Part shown: one piece after another, positions 61,841 through 64,000 of the stretch
Numbering within the stretch: position 1 is the first letter of the stretch
Layout: each line of letters begins with the position of its first letter
Assembly (NCBI GenBank): GCA_039980455.1
Contig: JBDXCG010000003.1
Location: 1,302,001 to 1,366,000 of the forward strand
Length of the DNA: 64,000 nt
Origin: CALINF01 sp039980455
GTDB lineage: Bacteria; Pseudomonadota; Gammaproteobacteria; Pseudomonadales; Halieaceae
Direction of reading: 5' to 3'
Position numbers and translations under genes: made by a program
Notes under the pieces: model-generated
What the model was told of the DNA's origin: nothing
The model's input: only the letters and a program-made list of their open reading frames with translations
Database searches by the model: none

Positions 61841-62242
61841 CTAAAGGTGCTTGCCATCGACATAGAACCAGCGACCTGAGGTCTTTTTAAACTGGCTAAT
61901 CTCATGAAGCCTGTGGCCCTTCCCAGCAACCTTGAATCGCGCGACATACTCCACGCTACCGGTAGTGTCCTTAGCACCACCGTGTTCTGTGTCCTTAATT
62001 TTCAGGCCAAGCCAGCGCTGATTGTCGTCGTGTCGCACCCGGCTCGGTCGTGTGGAGGGATGCCAGCTAGAAAGCAGATAGCTCTCATTGCCCAGCACGA
62101 ACGCTGTATAGCGTGAGCGCATTAACTGCTCAGCAGTTTCTGGTAACTCACCATTGTCGAGATAACGACCACAGCATGTGGAATAAGCGACAGCCGTGCC
62201 ACAGTAGCAGATATCGCTGGGTTCAGATTTGTTGGAAGGCAT
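61841..62242 (-). CDS. YchJ family protein (SEC-C motif)
   Basis: A 133-residue protein matching the UPF0225/YchJ family. The N-terminal CYCGTAVAYSTCCGRYL is a SEC-C-like zinc-binding motif, followed by AEQLMRSRYTAFVLGNESYLLSSWHPSTRP and a C-terminal FKKTSGRWFYVDG. The DUF-NTF2-like fold suggests small-molecule or protein binding. Start ATG 62242 is taken over TTG 62251. Function is unknown. It converges on the peptidase gene. Confidence 0.9.
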   Translation of the reverse strand: MPSNKSEPSDICYCGTAVAYSTCCGRYLDNGELPETAEQLMRSRYTAFVLGNESYLLSSWHPSTRPSRVRHDDNQRWLGLKIKDTEHGGAKDTTGSVEYVARFKVAGKGHRLHEISQFKKTSGRWFYVDGKHL

Positions 62243-62293
62243 AGTCGTCAAGCTAGCACACGCCTTTCACATTGTTTGTACACCACAACTTGG

Positions 62294-62731
62294 CTATAGC
62301 GCGAGCTTCATGATATTTTCACCTTCTTCCACTTTACCGGTTTCCACAAAACCCAATTTTTCGTAAAAGGGACCGGCTGAGCCATCTGCGGGCACGTAGC
62401 TTAAAAGAAGTTCTTTCGCCTCCGTCTTATTGCGCACAAATTCGACGATCAGCTGTAATGCTTTGCGACCATAGCCATTGCCCTGGTGTTGTGAATCGAT
62501 CATAAAGCGCCAAACCCAATATTCATCTTTCGCCGGGTTCAGTTCGAGCATCACAAACCCTATGGGGTCATCATCTGCATAAATGGCGCGAAGCCAGGCT
62601 AGTTCGCTGTACGTTCCCTGCGCAATGGACCACGCATTGTTAGCGACAAATTGCTCCTGGTTCTTGTGCACCTTTAGGCGCAATACTGGGTTGATATTGC
62701 CTTTAGTCACCTCACGCAAAGAAACCTGCAT
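62294..62731 (-). CDS. GNAT family N-acetyltransferase (diamine-type)
   Basis: A 145-residue acetyltransferase from ATG 62731 (GAGGTG site nearby). A longer frame to 62809 would overlap the desaturase gene. It has MQVSLREVTKGNIN, the CoA motif FMIDSQHQGNGYGRKAL, and a closing GPFYEKLGFVETGKV. The arrangement resembles Bacillus BltD spermine/spermidine acetyltransferases, so polyamine acetylation is possible; amino-acid or peptide targets are alternatives. Confidence 0.87.
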   Translation of the reverse strand: MQVSLREVTKGNINPVLRLKVHKNQEQFVANNAWSIAQGTYSELAWLRAIYADDDPIGFVMLELNPAKDEYWVWRFMIDSQHQGNGYGRKALQLIVEFVRNKTEAKELLLSYVPADGSAGPFYEKLGFVETGKVEEGENIMKLAL

Positions 62732-62771
62732 GTACTGCACCTCTATCTTGGGCTCACCAATAAATTTTGCC

Positions 62772-63665
62772 CTAGGAGTATGCGTGCTGCTGTTGCAGAC
62801 CTGACGCACTTAGCCGGTACACCGGAGCGCCGCGGGCAAGCATGATCGGTTCGATGGATTCGAAGACCTTGCGGTATTGGTAGAATGGTACCCGCGGAAA
62901 CAGGTGATGAATAGAGTGATAATTCTGGAATAGCCACAACCATGTAATGACTGTATTCACTCTGCCACCAGCTACTATAGTTGCAGTGTCTACATATCGG
63001 CCTACGTCTTCGTAGGGGTAGTGAACCAGATAGGCAAACAAGAAACCTAATAAAATTGTGCCTCCTATCCCCGCAATCAAAAACAGTGCAATCGTGGCGC
63101 CGGGGTCTGTGAGCAACACTACAGCCACACGAATAGCGATCGAAGCAGCTATTTCTAAACAAAATGCTCTGTTTTGCTTTTCTCGCCCCTGCGCCCACTG
63201 CTTATTCATATAGTGGCGATAGTTCTCAAAAATCGCCCTGCCCGCCGATCTCACCGCGCTAGCCGGCGATTGAGTGAGTCCTGACAGCGCAAAATCCGGA
63301 TCAAGCTCTGCATCGTTCGTATGGCGATGGTGCGTTAGATGCTCAAAACGATGAGCGGTCAAAGGAATACCCATCACCAAACCGCTGAGATAACCCACCC
63401 ATTCGTTGATCCAACGCCAACGCTGGTGCGAACCACTGATCGACACATGTGCAGCCTCATGGAGCGCTGTGTAAGACGCATACGTCAGCACAACCATCAA
63501 CGGGGCTGCGAGAAGAAAAGGCACGAGGCCGTAATACACAAGAAACGGCATGGCAAAGTAGAACGTGCTTGCAACCAGTCCCAGGGCCATCGTGGGCCAG
63601 GCGAATGATCCCATGTATTGTTGGGCCTCTTTAAGTGCTTCTATATCCATTTCTTGTTCTGTCAT
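62772..63665 (-). CDS. Fatty acid desaturase (membrane, three-histidine-box type)
   Basis: A 297-residue membrane di-iron enzyme from ATG 63665 (GAGAG upstream; ATG 63680 is an alternative). The three boxes are HEAAH (69-73), HRFEHLTHHRH (105-115) and HSIHH (250-254), with four hydrophobic segments between. It probably desaturates or hydroxylates acyl chains, or carotenoid-type rings. It is divergent from an AraC-type regulator gene, and the GNAT gene follows 40 bases downstream on the same strand. Confidence 0.9.
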   Translation of the reverse strand: MTEQEMDIEALKEAQQYMGSFAWPTMALGLVASTFYFAMPFLVYYGLVPFLLAAPLMVVLTYASYTALHEAAHVSISGSHQRWRWINEWVGYLSGLVMGIPLTAHRFEHLTHHRHTNDAELDPDFALSGLTQSPASAVRSAGRAIFENYRHYMNKQWAQGREKQNRAFCLEIAASIAIRVAVVLLTDPGATIALFLIAGIGGTILLGFLFAYLVHYPYEDVGRYVDTATIVAGGRVNTVITWLWLFQNYHSIHHLFPRVPFYQYRKVFESIEPIMLARGAPVYRLSASGLQQQHAYS

Positions 63666-63782
63666 CACTGCGGCTCTCATCACTCAATTTGAAGGCCAGC
63701 GTACGCAAGCATCACGCATTCAGGGAGTGCGAGAAGCGCCAACAGGGTGTCATTTATCGCCAAATTGTCCAATAATGGGCGT

Positions 63783-64000
63783 ATGCTGACTATTAGCCCT
63801 ATTTATGCGCGTTACGTTTTGCGAGAACTGCAGCGCAGAGAACTGAATACCAAGACCTTTTTCGAGGGCACAAACCTCTCCGAAGATTCGTTACAAAGAA
63901 ACGATTTCATAACACTAAGCGACTTTAACCAGCTTCTCGAAAACGGCCGTAATCCCCTGAATGACGAACTCGGTCTCATTATCGGTAAACAAGTAAACGT
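63783..64000 (+). CDS. AraC-type regulator, N-terminal part only (cut by window edge)
   Basis: The frame is open from ATG 63783 to the right edge (72 codons visible). It begins MLTISPIYARYVLRELQR and continues with FFEGTNLSEDSL, the ITLSDFNQLLENGR block and ELGLIIGKQ. This is the start of the AraC family with an N-terminal arabinose-binding-type (OruR-like) sensor. It is divergently transcribed from the desaturase with a 117-base gap, so it may regulate that gene. The DNA-binding domain is outside the window. Confidence 0.8.
   Translation, partial: MLTISPIYARYVLRELQRRELNTKTFFEGTNLSEDSLQRNDFITLSDFNQLLENGRNPLNDELGLIIGKQVN

Noticed and set aside
1..64000. CRISPR arrays, insertion sequences or prophage genes
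   Set aside because: I saw no regularly spaced direct repeats, transposase motifs or phage structural genes on reading both strands.

Overview
The window looks like chromosomal DNA of an aerobic, probably marine, gammaproteobacterium. The FabY-type ketoacyl synthase, YeaC/DUF2797 pair, DUF1853, DUF1415, DUF3450-TonB operon, PqiABC and the many acyl-CoA, Baeyer-Villiger and nitroreductase-type enzymes fit the Cellvibrionales (Halieaceae/OM60-NOR5 or Spongiibacteraceae). That placement is inferred from gene content, not from a marker gene. I saw no transposase, integrase, CRISPR array, rRNA or phage gene. Coding density is high, and only one gap exceeds 300 bases (9751-10186).

Layout. 1-2.5 kb: minus-strand nadK-rhomboid-yeaC-DUF2797 operon, cut by the left edge. 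2.6-9.4 kb: DUF1853, an ACC-deaminase-like PLP enzyme, a DUF3313 lipoprotein, a Baeyer-Villiger monooxygenase, lipA, an outer-membrane protein, then a tRNA-Val/tRNA-Asp operon with a consensus promoter and a clear terminator. 9.4-10.2 kb: queD and a 436-base non-coding gap carrying DnaA-box matches. 10.2-20.6 kb: mostly minus-strand genes: DUF3301/thioesterase/hydrolase, a parvulin-HupE-TPR lipoprotein trio, an enoyl-CoA hydratase, a nitroreductase, an FkbM methyltransferase and fabY. 20.8-31.9 kb: a GlxA-type regulator, thiolase, ribB, gamma-glutamyltransferase, an amino-acid permease with DUF1415, an AhpD-like pair and a DUF3754 membrane protein. 31.9-46.7 kb: an APH-kinase/acyl-CoA dehydrogenase pair, an exported RidA, a nuclease and assorted oxidoreductases and methyltransferases. 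46.9-53.9 kb: the pqi operon with PqiA split in two, an MFS transporter, hemolysin III and a second Baeyer-Villiger enzyme. 54.1-60.4 kb: a prokaryotic pentameric ligand-gated ion channel and a six-gene DUF3450-TtpC-ExbB-ExbD-TonB-TPR operon. 60.4-64 kb: an exported M24 peptidase, YchJ, GNAT, a fatty-acid desaturase, and the start of an AraC-type regulator cut by the right edge.

Together the genes describe a cell with large lipid and acyl-CoA capacity (fabY, thiolase, crotonase, ACAD/APH pair, desaturase, SDR, MAPEG), envelope lipid transport (Pqi) and TonB-energised uptake. The least expected items are the DnaA-box cluster between two convergent genes, a near-copy of the tRNA-Asp 3' end exactly 100 bases away, the ligand-gated ion channel, and the kinase/dehydrogenase pair that resembles a split ACAD10/ACAD11. 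No single region is clearly a wholly new system.
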